Assembly: GCA_964196195.1 (NCBI GenBank) | Contig: CAXMSE010000040.1 | Location: 1 to 21,768 of the forward strand | DNA: 21,768 bases | Source of the DNA: OFTM10 sp964196195 | GTDB lineage: Bacteria > Actinomycetota > Acidimicrobiia > Acidimicrobiales > Aldehydirespiratoraceae | Direction: 5' to 3' | Part shown: positions 1 through 6,868 of the stretch, piece by piece | How positions within the stretch are numbered: position 1 is the first letter of the stretch | Layout of the letters: the number at the start of each line of letters is the position of its first letter | Translations under genes and position numbers: made by a program | The notes under the pieces: generated by a model | Databases searched by the model: none | What the model saw: the letters and a program-made list of their open reading frames with translations, nothing else | Told to the model about the DNA's origin: nothing

Positions 1-1367
1 ACGAATGTCCAGGAGCAGGCCGCTGCCCTCGCGGCGACGACTGCCTCGCAGAGCGAACGCGACGGCGAGCCGAAGCGGCCGACATCCTCGTGGTCAACCT
101 CCACCTCTATGCGCTCAGCGTGATGGTGGAAGGGGTACTCCCCGACCACGAGGTGGTGGTGATCGACGAAGCACACCAACTGGAAGACATCATGGCCGAG
201 GCCGCGGGACGCCAGATCAGCCCGGCCCGGATCCAGGCGACAGCACGCAGCGCAGCGGCAGTGCTCGTGGAGCGCGACGCACCGCAAGGCGCAGAGGAGG
301 CCGCCGCCGCACTACATGGCCCCCTCGAAACGCTCATCGGAGACCGCCTCCTGGAGGGCCCGCCCGAAGAGCTGGGCACCACCCTCGACATGACGCGCAC
401 GCGCGTCGATGCCCTGCTCGCCGCACTCCGAGCGGTACCAGACAGCGCACCCGCCGCCACCAAGGCGAAAGCGATCCGAGCCCGCCAGATGGCCACCGGC
501 CTGATCGACGACATCGACGCGATCCGGTGGCCGATCGAGGACGAGGTGCTCTGGGTCGACGGGCCGACAAGTAACCCCAGCCTGCGCTCCACCCCCATCG
601 CGATCAATGAACTGCTCGCCGAAAGTCTGTGGGAAAAACGAACCGGAGTGCTCACCTCGGCGACCCTGCCCACTCGCGCCGCCGCCCAACTCGGCCTCCC
701 TCCCGACGCCACGACACTTGATGTGGGCAGCCCGTTCGACTACGAGAAGAATGCCCTTCTCTACTGCCCCGTCCACCTCCCCGATCCCCGCGCCGACGGC
801 TTCAGGGAAGCCCAGCACACCGAGATCGAATCCCTTGTGGTTGCTGCCGGGGGACGAACCCTGGCCCTGTTCACGAGCTACGCAGCGATGCGCGACGCGG
901 TCGAGCAGCTATCCCCCCGGCTGCCGTGGCCGATCCTCATGCAGGGCGAGGGATCCAAAGCTGCTCTTCTCAAGGAGTTCGTGGACAACGACGAAAGCTC
1001 CCTTTTCGCCACGATGTCGTTTTGGCAGGGGGTCGACGCTCCCGGTTCGACGTGCAGCCTGGTGATCATCGACCGGCTCCCGTTTCCTCGACCGAACGAT
1101 CCCGTGCTGCAGGCCCGTCGAGACCGAGCGGGCAAGGCCGCATTTCGAACCATTGATCTACCTCGTGCCGCCACGATGCTCGCGCAGGGAGCCGGGCGAC
1201 TCATCAGATCCACCACCGACCAGGGTGTCGTAGCCGTTCTCGACCCCAGGCTCGCAACCGCTCGCAGCTACCGCTGGGAACTGATCAGAGCCCTCCCGCC
1301 GATGCGTCGAACACGCGATCTCGCCGACGCCGAAAGCCTGTTGCGCGAACTGCGCGACACCACCTGA
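1..1367 (+). CDS. dinG: DinG/Rad3-type iron-sulfur DNA helicase, 5' end missing
   Basis: The gene enters from outside the window; the first complete codon is at base 3. Superfamily 2 helicases of this family unwind DNA 5' to 3' using ATP and carry a 4Fe-4S cluster. Three cysteines spaced Cx5Cx5C (codons at 6, 24 and 42) fit the second to fourth cluster ligands. They are followed by VVNLHLY and a DEAH box (VIDEAHQL, about base 160). The C-terminal helicase half is present: LTSATLP, LFTSYAAM, the FWQGVDAPG segment, IIDRLPFPRPNDP and the arginine-finger motif QGAGRLIRS. The stop is TGA at 1365-1367. The Walker A motif and first cysteine must lie upstream of the window. Family assignment is secure. 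Whether it is the DinG or YoaA type cannot be told from this part. Confidence 0.93.
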   Translation, partial: ECPGAGRCPRGDDCLAERTRRRAEAADILVVNLHLYALSVMVEGVLPDHEVVVIDEAHQLEDIMAEAAGRQISPARIQATARSAAAVLVERDAPQGAEEAAAALHGPLETLIGDRLLEGPPEELGTTLDMTRTRVDALLAALRAVPDSAPAATKAKAIRARQMATGLIDDIDAIRWPIEDEVLWVDGPTSNPSLRSTPIAINELLAESLWEKRTGVLTSATLPTRAAAQLGLPPDATTLDVGSPFDYEKNALLYCPVHLPDPRADGFREAQHTEIESLVVAAGGRTLALFTSYAAMRDAVEQLSPRLPWPILMQGEGSKAALLKEFVDNDESSLFATMSFWQGVDAPGSTCSLVIIDRLPFPRPNDPVLQARRDRAGKAAFRTIDLPRAATMLAQGAGRLIRSTTDQGVVAVLDPRLATARSYRWELIRALPPMRRTRDLADAESLLRELRDTT

Positions 1368-1430
1368 ACGGGTCAAAGTCACCCGCCGGCACGACCGAAT
1401 CGTCGCTAGTTCAACCGATCCCTCGCATTT

Positions 1431-1447
1431 GTCGGCGAGCTGCCGAC
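1431..1447 (+). other. Short perfect stem-loop between the helicase gene and the next gene
   Basis: GTCGGC and GCCGAC form a perfect 6-base stem with a 5-base loop. It lies 63 bases after the helicase stop and ends 10 bases before the GTG start at 1458. No T-run follows. It could be a weak terminator for the helicase gene or a structure in the leader of the next gene. The sequence does not decide. Confidence 0.35.
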
Positions 1448-1457
1448 TGGATATGCC

Positions 1458-2669
1458 GTGAGTGATCAAATCTGGTGGTACGCGACCCGTGTAGCGGGGC
1501 TGATGACGTTGGCTACAGCCATCGCTTCGGTAGTCATAGGCGTCGCCCTGTTATTCCCATCGATCCGTGCTCGATCCGGGCCGTGGTTGGCTGAGTTCCG
1601 CCGCTTCCTGAGTGGCGTGTCGCTGGTTTTCCTGGTCACCCACCTGGCCACCCTCTGGATCGATTCCACCGCCGGCTTCGGCTGGCGCGAACTCCTCATC
1701 CCCGGCGAATCGTCCTGGGAGCCAGAAGCAGCCTCGTGGGGAATCATCGCGGCATGGTCGCTGGTGGCTGTTCATCTCATTTCTCTCGCACGCGAGCACG
1801 TCAGTGATTTCGTTTGGCGCTCGATCCATCTGTTGTCGATCGTCACCATGGTCACCGGCGCCTATCACGCCTGGCTTGGCGGCACCGACGTCGACAATCC
1901 CCTTACCTGGTTGGTCGCCGGGCTCGGCTCGGTCATCGTCGTTGTCCTTATCTCGATCAGGCTCCGCAACAGCGACGACACTCCGCCCGGCGAAGAACGG
2001 CCGAGCGAGCTCGAGATACTCGAAGAGATGCGCTATCGCCTCGAGAACCTGCCCATCCCCGACGTCACATCATCACCTCAGCTCGCGGTCGAATCGGCGT
2101 CGACCCTCCCGCGCCGCGCTTCGGTTGGTGAGCCCGCAGCCCCTACCGGGCTCGACGAACCGCTTCCGGTGAGTGCCGCTGCAGTCACTGCCAGGACTGC
2201 CTTCACCTCCAACCCGTTCGCCGCGGTACCCCTCGGCGACGACTCCCCTGAACTCGGAGGCTGGGTAGACCGCTCGAGCAACGATCCGTTCGAACAGCAG
2301 TCGATCGACCCCTTCCGCAACAACACGTCCCAGCCCCTCGCCGAGGAGCGCGACCTGTTCGGTCCGGCCACCGAGGAAGAAGAACGCGTCGAGGACCTCG
2401 ACTTTCCCGACTTGCCACGATTCGAGCCGTGCAAGAATCCGTTCAACCCCGTCGAACCAACTCCGACAGCCATTTCCGTACCGTCGGAGCCGGAACCAGC
2501 GGTCCTCACCAGCGTTTCCGCCGGTGGCCCTCCCCCGCTCCCGGATGCGGCCCTCGACCCCGCCACCGGCAAACCCGACGAAGCGGTCTACGCGGCCTGG
2601 CTGGTCGAATGGCTCGCCTACGCTGAGCGCTACGGCGAAGAAACCGCCGACGACCCCGCCCGGAGCTGA
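1458..2669 (+). CDS. Ferric-reductase-like membrane protein with long disordered tail
   Basis: A 403-residue protein starting with GTG at 1458; no in-frame ATG exists before the first membrane helix. Residues 1-170 hold about five hydrophobic helices. Histidines at 62, 106, 124 and 137 sit in or next to helices, in contexts such as FLVTHLATL, RSIHLLS and GAYHAWLGGTD. This is the pattern of the haem-binding ferric reductase-like/YedZ membrane domain, suggesting electron transfer across the membrane. The usual His of an HRFL-type motif appears to be Arg here (RRFLS, residues 48-52). From about 171 a 200-residue Pro/Ser/acidic-rich, probably disordered cytoplasmic tail follows. It carries four NPF/DPF motifs and ends in a short amphipathic segment (about 375-392). 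No NAD or flavin domain is present, so the partner is unknown. The substrate cannot be named. Confidence 0.8.
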   Translation: MSDQIWWYATRVAGLMTLATAIASVVIGVALLFPSIRARSGPWLAEFRRFLSGVSLVFLVTHLATLWIDSTAGFGWRELLIPGESSWEPEAASWGIIAAWSLVAVHLISLAREHVSDFVWRSIHLLSIVTMVTGAYHAWLGGTDVDNPLTWLVAGLGSVIVVVLISIRLRNSDDTPPGEERPSELEILEEMRYRLENLPIPDVTSSPQLAVESASTLPRRASVGEPAAPTGLDEPLPVSAAAVTARTAFTSNPFAAVPLGDDSPELGGWVDRSSNDPFEQQSIDPFRNNTSQPLAEERDLFGPATEEEERVEDLDFPDLPRFEPCKNPFNPVEPTPTAISVPSEPEPAVLTSVSAGGPPPLPDAALDPATGKPDEAVYAAWLVEWLAYAERYGEETADDPARS

Positions 2670-2678
2670 GCGGCTCAG
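2666..2678. terminator. Shared stem-loop over two convergent stop codons
   Basis: CTGAG-CGG-CTCAG is a perfect 5-base stem with a 3-base loop lying across the stop codons of the membrane protein (2667-2669) and era (2675-2677). The two genes are only 5 bases apart. A hairpin here could end transcription in both directions. There is no T-run, which is common in high-GC actinobacteria. The stem is short, so the call is tentative. Confidence 0.35.
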
Positions 2679-3520
2679 TAGCCGAGCTCGGCCACCGACT
2701 CGGGGCGCCGCTGCCAGTTCTTCTCAACCTTGACGAAGAGCTCGATGAAGACACCCTCGGGGAGTTGACGCCTCACCGCGATGCCGGCTTTCTTGAGGTT
2801 CTCCCCTCCCTTACCGATGACCATCGCCTTTTGGGAGTCACGCTCGACGAGAATCTCGCAGCGAATCCGCGGCCATTCCCACTCGGTGACACGAGTGGCG
2901 ATCGAGTGGGGTAGTTCTTGGCGAGCCACAGCGAGCAGCTGCTCTCGCACCAACTCCGCGACCCAGAAGGCCTCGGGAACATCGGTGACCATGTCGTCGG
3001 GGTAGTACTGGGGCCCCTCCGGCATCCGGTCGCGGAGGTGTTGGATGAGTGCATCCGTGCCCTCGCCCGTCTTGCCCGACACCGGAAACCAGGCCGCAGC
3101 CTCGAGCTCAGCGGTGGCGTTCAGTTGGTTGAGGACCTGTTGGGGCTTGGCGATATCGGCCTTGGTGACCACCACCACCGTGTCGGACGGGAGCGATTCG
3201 GCGATGAACTGATCACCGCGTCCGTACGGTGCGGTGGCATCCACCACGAAACAGACCACATCGACCGAGCGGGTCGCGGCGGTGGCTGTGGCGTTGAGAC
3301 TGGATCCGAGCGCGCTGCGTGGCTTGTGAATTCCGGGGGTATCGACGAAGACGAGCTGATAATCGGACCGCGTGAGTACTCCACGCACCTGGGTGCGAGT
3401 GGTCTGTGGCTTGTCGGAGACGATCGACACCTTCTGGCCGAGAATCTGGTTGAGCAGGGTGGACTTTCCCGCGTTGGGGCGGCCCACCAACGTGACAAAC
3501 CCGGACCGATACTCAGGCAT
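2675..3520 (-). CDS. era: GTPase Era (16S rRNA / 30S assembly)
   Basis: A 281-residue GTPase, close to the family's usual 300. The GTPase motifs are all visible: G1 GRPNAGKST (residues 13-21), G3 DTPG (60-63), G4 TKAD (119-122, where NKxD is more usual) and G5 near 148-150. The C-terminal KH RNA-binding domain has its VIGKGG loop at 234-239. Era binds the 3' end of 16S rRNA and checks 30S maturation at the inner face of the membrane. It is the last gene of the phoH-ybeY-corC-era operon. Its ATG at 3520 lies inside the end of the upstream gene (8-base overlap), indicating coupled translation. YbeY, encoded two genes upstream, acts on the same rRNA end, so the grouping makes functional sense. 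Confidence 0.97.
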   Translation of the reverse strand: MPEYRSGFVTLVGRPNAGKSTLLNQILGQKVSIVSDKPQTTRTQVRGVLTRSDYQLVFVDTPGIHKPRSALGSSLNATATAATRSVDVVCFVVDATAPYGRGDQFIAESLPSDTVVVVTKADIAKPQQVLNQLNATAELEAAAWFPVSGKTGEGTDALIQHLRDRMPEGPQYYPDDMVTDVPEAFWVAELVREQLLAVARQELPHSIATRVTEWEWPRIRCEILVERDSQKAMVIGKGGENLKKAGIAVRRQLPEGVFIELFVKVEKNWQRRPESVAELGY

Positions 3521-4763
3521 CGGTGCGCCTCGTGAGGCGAACGCGGGTGATGCGCCGGCCTTCCATCTGCTCTACACACAACCGCACTCGGCCGTTGTCT
3601 ACCGACTCACCTATTTCGGGCACGTGCCCTAGCGTATTGAAGATCAGTCCTCCCACGGTGTCCCAGTCGCCCTCGGCGAGCTCAGCCTCCACCAAACCGT
3701 TGAGCTGGTCGACCGGCATACGGCCATGCACCAGCAGTTCGCCCTCTGCGACCGGTTCCATCAGCGGCTCCTCGTTGTCGAATTCGTCGACGATCTCGCC
3801 GACCAGTTCCTCCACGAGGTCCTCGAGGGTAACAAGGCCCGAAGTGCCGCCGTACTCATCGATGACGACCGCCAGATGGTGCTGACCCGCCTGCATCTCT
3901 CGGAGGAGGTCGTCGGCGTGCTTGGTCTCGGGCACAAAACGGACCAGGCGCATCAAGGAGGCGACCAGCTGGTCGCCTCCGCCCGCCCGCTCGGCTCTCG
4001 ACAGGTCTTTCACCAGGCAGACACCGACGATGTCGTCGATGCCTTCGCCGCACACGGGAAGGCGACTGAACCCCTTCGCCGCGGCAAGGTCCATCACGTC
4101 GGTGATGGTGGAGTCGACAGCAGCAGTGGTCATGTCGGTGCGGGGCACCATCACCTCTCGCACGATCGTGTCGCCGAGGGCAAATACGGACTCGATCAGA
4201 TCTCGCTCTTCGTCGTCGATCACGTCGCCCGCAGCGGCAGCCTCGGCGAGAGCAATCAGCTCGTCTTCTGAGACGACCGGGGCACGGGCGGGTCCGGGCA
4301 GCAGGATGTTGGCCACACCGTTGAGTGCTCGTGTTACCCAACGAAGCGGTGCCACCCGGAGCAACACCCGCAGAGGGGGGGCTGATCTGCGAGCGGCCAG
4401 GTCGGGGTGCTGGAGAGCCCAGGTGCGCGGCAGGGCTTCAGCGAGCAGGTAGATCACCAGCACCGCTACCACAGCCGAACCGGCGATCCAGCCCGATGCG
4501 GCCCGGTCGGCCACGATGGTGACCACAACCGCGATGGTTCCTACATGACAAGCCAATCGCACGAACAACAGGGGCGCGAGATTCATCTGACGGTCTTCGA
4601 GCACCACAAGAAGCGATGCCGCGCCGGGGAGTTTCTCGGAGGCGAGTCGCTCGGCTCGAGTACGACTGATGACGGTGAGCGCCGTCTCTCCCGTTGCGAC
4701 GAAGGCGGCGATGACCGTGAGCAGCAGGACCACGCCCCCAGCGAGAACGAGGCTGCCGCTCAT
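3513..4763 (-). CDS. CNNM/CorC (TlyC) family membrane protein with CBS pair
   Basis: A 416-residue protein. The N-terminal DUF21/CNNM membrane domain (about 1-170) has hydrophobic helices and the GETALTVISRTR segment. It is followed by a paired CBS regulatory domain (about 195-330, including VMVPRTDM and the YGGTSGLVTLEDLVEELVGEI signature). A C-terminal CorC/HlyC transporter-associated domain covers about 335-416. Relatives are linked to magnesium or cobalt efflux, and older annotations call them haemolysins; the ion specificity is not visible here. The ATG at 4763 overlaps the ybeY stop by 4 bases (ATGA). Its position between ybeY and era is the conserved actinobacterial order, as in the Mycobacterium Rv2366c region. 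Confidence 0.93.
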   Translation of the reverse strand: MSGSLVLAGGVVLLLTVIAAFVATGETALTVISRTRAERLASEKLPGAASLLVVLEDRQMNLAPLLFVRLACHVGTIAVVVTIVADRAASGWIAGSAVVAVLVIYLLAEALPRTWALQHPDLAARRSAPPLRVLLRVAPLRWVTRALNGVANILLPGPARAPVVSEDELIALAEAAAAGDVIDDEERDLIESVFALGDTIVREVMVPRTDMTTAAVDSTITDVMDLAAAKGFSRLPVCGEGIDDIVGVCLVKDLSRAERAGGGDQLVASLMRLVRFVPETKHADDLLREMQAGQHHLAVVIDEYGGTSGLVTLEDLVEELVGEIVDEFDNEEPLMEPVAEGELLVHGRMPVDQLNGLVEAELAEGDWDTVGGLIFNTLGHVPEIGESVDNGRVRLCVEQMEGRRITRVRLTRRTDA

Positions 4764-5227
4764 CGGTGGTAGGCCGCCAGGAGTTCCTGCTCCAGCGCCT
4801 CCATTTGAATGGCTTCGTCGGGTGAACCATGGTCGTGGCCGAGAACGTGCAACATGCCGTGCACCACCAGGAGAGCGATCTCATCCTCGATGCTTCCGGT
4901 GTGATGGTCGATTCCTTCATGCTCAGCCGCGTTCTGGGCAGCATGGGAGGGGCAGATCACCACATCACCTATCAAGGCATCGGCGCCGGAAGCCTCGGCC
5001 CCGTCGAGAGGGAACGACAAGACGTCGGTGGGGCGGTCCTTGCCCATGTGGGTGCGGTTGAGATCTTGCATCTCGGTGGCCTCGACGAACAAGAGGTTGA
5101 GCTCACCGGTGATCGCTCCTTGGCCTCCAAGGACGGCCTCGGCGAGCGCCGACCAGCGTTGGAGGTCGACCACCAAAGCTGCTTGCTCATCGACGGCCAC
5201 GACGATCGGGCCGGCGCTGTCGCTCAC
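4760..5227 (-). CDS. ybeY: Endoribonuclease YbeY (rRNA maturation factor)
   Basis: A 155-residue zinc-dependent RNase needed for 16S rRNA 3' processing and 70S quality control. The metal site motif HGMLHVLGHDH gives three histidines at 123, 127 and 133, matching the family's H(x3)H(x5)H. The conserved DRPTDVLSFP segment is at 64-73. The start is GTG at 5227, sharing four bases (GTGA) with the phoH stop. No better ATG lies nearby, and the length fits E. coli YbeY (155). It is the second gene of the phoH operon, cytoplasmic, and probably translated by coupling to phoH. Confidence 0.96.
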   Translation of the reverse strand: MSDSAGPIVVAVDEQAALVVDLQRWSALAEAVLGGQGAITGELNLLFVEATEMQDLNRTHMGKDRPTDVLSFPLDGAEASGADALIGDVVICPSHAAQNAAEHEGIDHHTGSIEDEIALLVVHGMLHVLGHDHGSPDEAIQMEALEQELLAAYHR

Positions 5228-6201
5228 GACTTGGGGTCTGATCCGGCGGGACGGTCGTCGGTGGCGGCCTTTTCATAGGCCTCGACGATGTCCTGCACGA
5301 TTCGATGCCGCACGACATCGCGGCCGGTGAGGCGCACGAACCCGATGCCGTCCACCTCCCCCAGCATGGTCTCCAGCCCACCCAGCCCGGTACGGCTGTT
5401 GGGCACATCCACCTGGGTGACGTCGCCGGTGATCACGGCCTTCGAACCGAAACCGATGCGGGTGAGAAACATCTTCATCTGTTCAGGAGTTGTGTTCTGG
5501 GCCTCGTCGAGGATGATGAACGACTCGTTCAGCGTGCGGCCCCTCATGAAGGCGAGGGGAGCCACTTCGACGAGGCCACGGTCGATCATGCGTTCCATGC
5601 CATCGCCGCCGACCATGTCGTGCAGGGCGTCGTAAAGGGGGCGCAGGTAGGGGTCGACCTTCGCCATCATGTCGCCGGGAAGGAAACCCAGGCGCTCGCC
5701 CGCCTCGACCGCGGGGCGAGTGAGAATTATCCGTTGCACTTCCCCGGCTTGGAGAGCCCTCACCGCAACCGCAACTGCCAGCCACGACTTCCCGGTGCCG
5801 GCAGGGCCGATACCGAAGGTGATGACGTTTGAATCCATCGCCTCGACGTAGGTCTTCTGACCACTCGACTTCGGGCGGATCACCTTGCCCCCGTCGGCTT
5901 TCAGGATTTCGTGGCTGAATACCGACGATGGGCGCTCATCAGCGCGGACCATGTCGATCGTGCGATCGAGGGTGCGAGGATCGAGGCGATGGCCCTTCTC
6001 GGCCAGCACCACCAACTCCTCGAACAGGGTGGCCGCCACGCCTGCGCCGGAGCCGGCGAGGTGGACCTCGTTGCCGCGCACGATGATGTCGGTGTCGGGG
6101 AAGGCTTCCTCGATACGTCGCAGATGCCGATCGTGTTCCCCGAGCAGAACACTCATGAGATGGTTGCCGGGGACGCGGATGGTGGTGTTGGAATCGGTCA
6201 T
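5224..6201 (-). CDS. phoH: PhoH-family ATPase
   Basis: With ATG at 6201 the protein is 325 residues. Walker A GPAGTGKS is at 132-139 and Walker B IILDEAQN at about 229-236. The TRPAVEAGERLGFLPGD and GDVTQVDVPNSRTGLGG segments are typical of PhoH/PhoL, an ATPase related to superfamily 1 helicases and tied to RNA metabolism. An N-terminal KH-like segment precedes the ATPase. The frame stays open to a GTG at 6258 (344 residues), but that extension is not conserved-looking and has no ribosome site, so I chose 6201. The ATG itself also lacks a clear Shine-Dalgarno sequence. One arm of a 9-base inverted repeat ends directly against it. This is the first gene of the four-gene operon. Confidence 0.94.
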   Translation of the reverse strand: MTDSNTTIRVPGNHLMSVLLGEHDRHLRRIEEAFPDTDIIVRGNEVHLAGSGAGVAATLFEELVVLAEKGHRLDPRTLDRTIDMVRADERPSSVFSHEILKADGGKVIRPKSSGQKTYVEAMDSNVITFGIGPAGTGKSWLAVAVAVRALQAGEVQRIILTRPAVEAGERLGFLPGDMMAKVDPYLRPLYDALHDMVGGDGMERMIDRGLVEVAPLAFMRGRTLNESFIILDEAQNTTPEQMKMFLTRIGFGSKAVITGDVTQVDVPNSRTGLGGLETMLGEVDGIGFVRLTGRDVVRHRIVQDIVEAYEKAATDDRPAGSDPKS

Positions 6202-6246
6202 CGTCTGTCGCGATGGTACCGCCCAAGGCTCCCCTGACGACAGACG
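6202..6246. promoter_or_regulatory. Perfect 9-base inverted repeat abutting the phoH start
   Basis: CGTCTGTCG (6202-6210) and CGACAGACG (6238-6246) are exact reverse complements separated by 27 bases. In phoH mRNA the 3' arm ends on the base before ATG. The element lies in the 77-base gap between phoH and the divergent gene starting at 6279. It could be a leader hairpin covering the ribosome site or an operator for both genes. That the repeat exists is certain; its role is inferred. Confidence 0.5.
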
Positions 6247-6278
6247 TTTACCGCTCACTACGCTTGAGGATCGTGGAC

Positions 6279-6857
6279 ATGGCAGCTCAACCCCCTCGAC
6301 GACCCGTGAGTCTCAGCGCCGGCGACCCCCTGGCGGGTCTCAATCGCTGGGTAGCGGAAGGGTCCGTCGACGCCGCGGCGCGGGCCCGCGCGCGCCAGAA
6401 GTGGCTCGAACGTCAGGCCGCGGAGGAGGCGACGGTGATGGGGGTGCTCGCCGACCTCGCCGAGCGCGGCAGGGCCCTGACGCTCACCACCATGACGGGC
6501 TACCGCAGCCGGGGCACCGCCGCGGCGATCGGTGCCGACTTCGTCATCATCCGCGAGAAGCGCCTGGGCGACGTGATCGTGCCCGTCCGCAAACTGGCCA
6601 CAGTGAGGGCAGCGCCCGGCGACGACGCTCCCACCGGCGACCGCCCCGTCGCCTTCGAGTTGATGCTGGCGGACGCCCTTGTCGAACTGGCGGCCGACCG
6701 CCCCACGGTGGTGGCCGCGGTTGGCAACGAGGAGATCCGTGGGGAGTTGAAATCGGCCGGCTTCGATGTCACAGCGATCGAGCTCGATGGGCCCCGCCGC
6801 GAGCTAGTGCACATAGCGGTGGCGGCGCTCGACCATGTAGTGATCCTGAGACGTTGA
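6279..6857 (+). CDS. Small uncharacterised protein with two Sm-like (small beta-barrel) repeats
   Basis: A 192-residue soluble protein. I chose ATG 6279 because GAGG at 6266-6269 is spaced 9 bases from it; an in-frame GTG at 6273 lies too close to that site. Residues 30-65 are strongly helical and charged (Arg/Ala-rich). Two segments then share one pattern: G74-x4-G79-x5-G85-x-D87 followed by VIVPV, and G149-x5-G155-x5-G161-x-D163 followed by LVHIAV. In both, the first beta strand of the VxV type begins 14 residues after the Asp. The first copy resembles the Sm1 signature of LSm-type barrels. I do not recognise a named family, and no enzyme motif is visible. It diverges from phoH and converges on the RamB-type gene 3 bases away. 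Confidence 0.75.
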   Translation: MAAQPPRRPVSLSAGDPLAGLNRWVAEGSVDAAARARARQKWLERQAAEEATVMGVLADLAERGRALTLTTMTGYRSRGTAAAIGADFVIIREKRLGDVIVPVRKLATVRAAPGDDAPTGDRPVAFELMLADALVELAADRPTVVAAVGNEEIRGELKSAGFDVTAIELDGPRRELVHIAVAALDHVVILRR

Positions 6858-6868
6858 CGCTCAGGATC
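6842..6868. terminator. Bidirectional stem-loop between convergent genes
   Basis: GATCCTGAG and CTCAGGATC are a perfect 9-base inverted repeat with a 9-base loop. The stop of the 192-residue protein (6855-6857) lies in the loop and the stop of the RamB-type gene (6861-6863) in the 3' arm. The two genes are only 3 bases apart and converge, so one hairpin can serve both transcripts. No T-run follows on either strand, as is frequent in high-GC actinobacteria. Confidence 0.6.
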
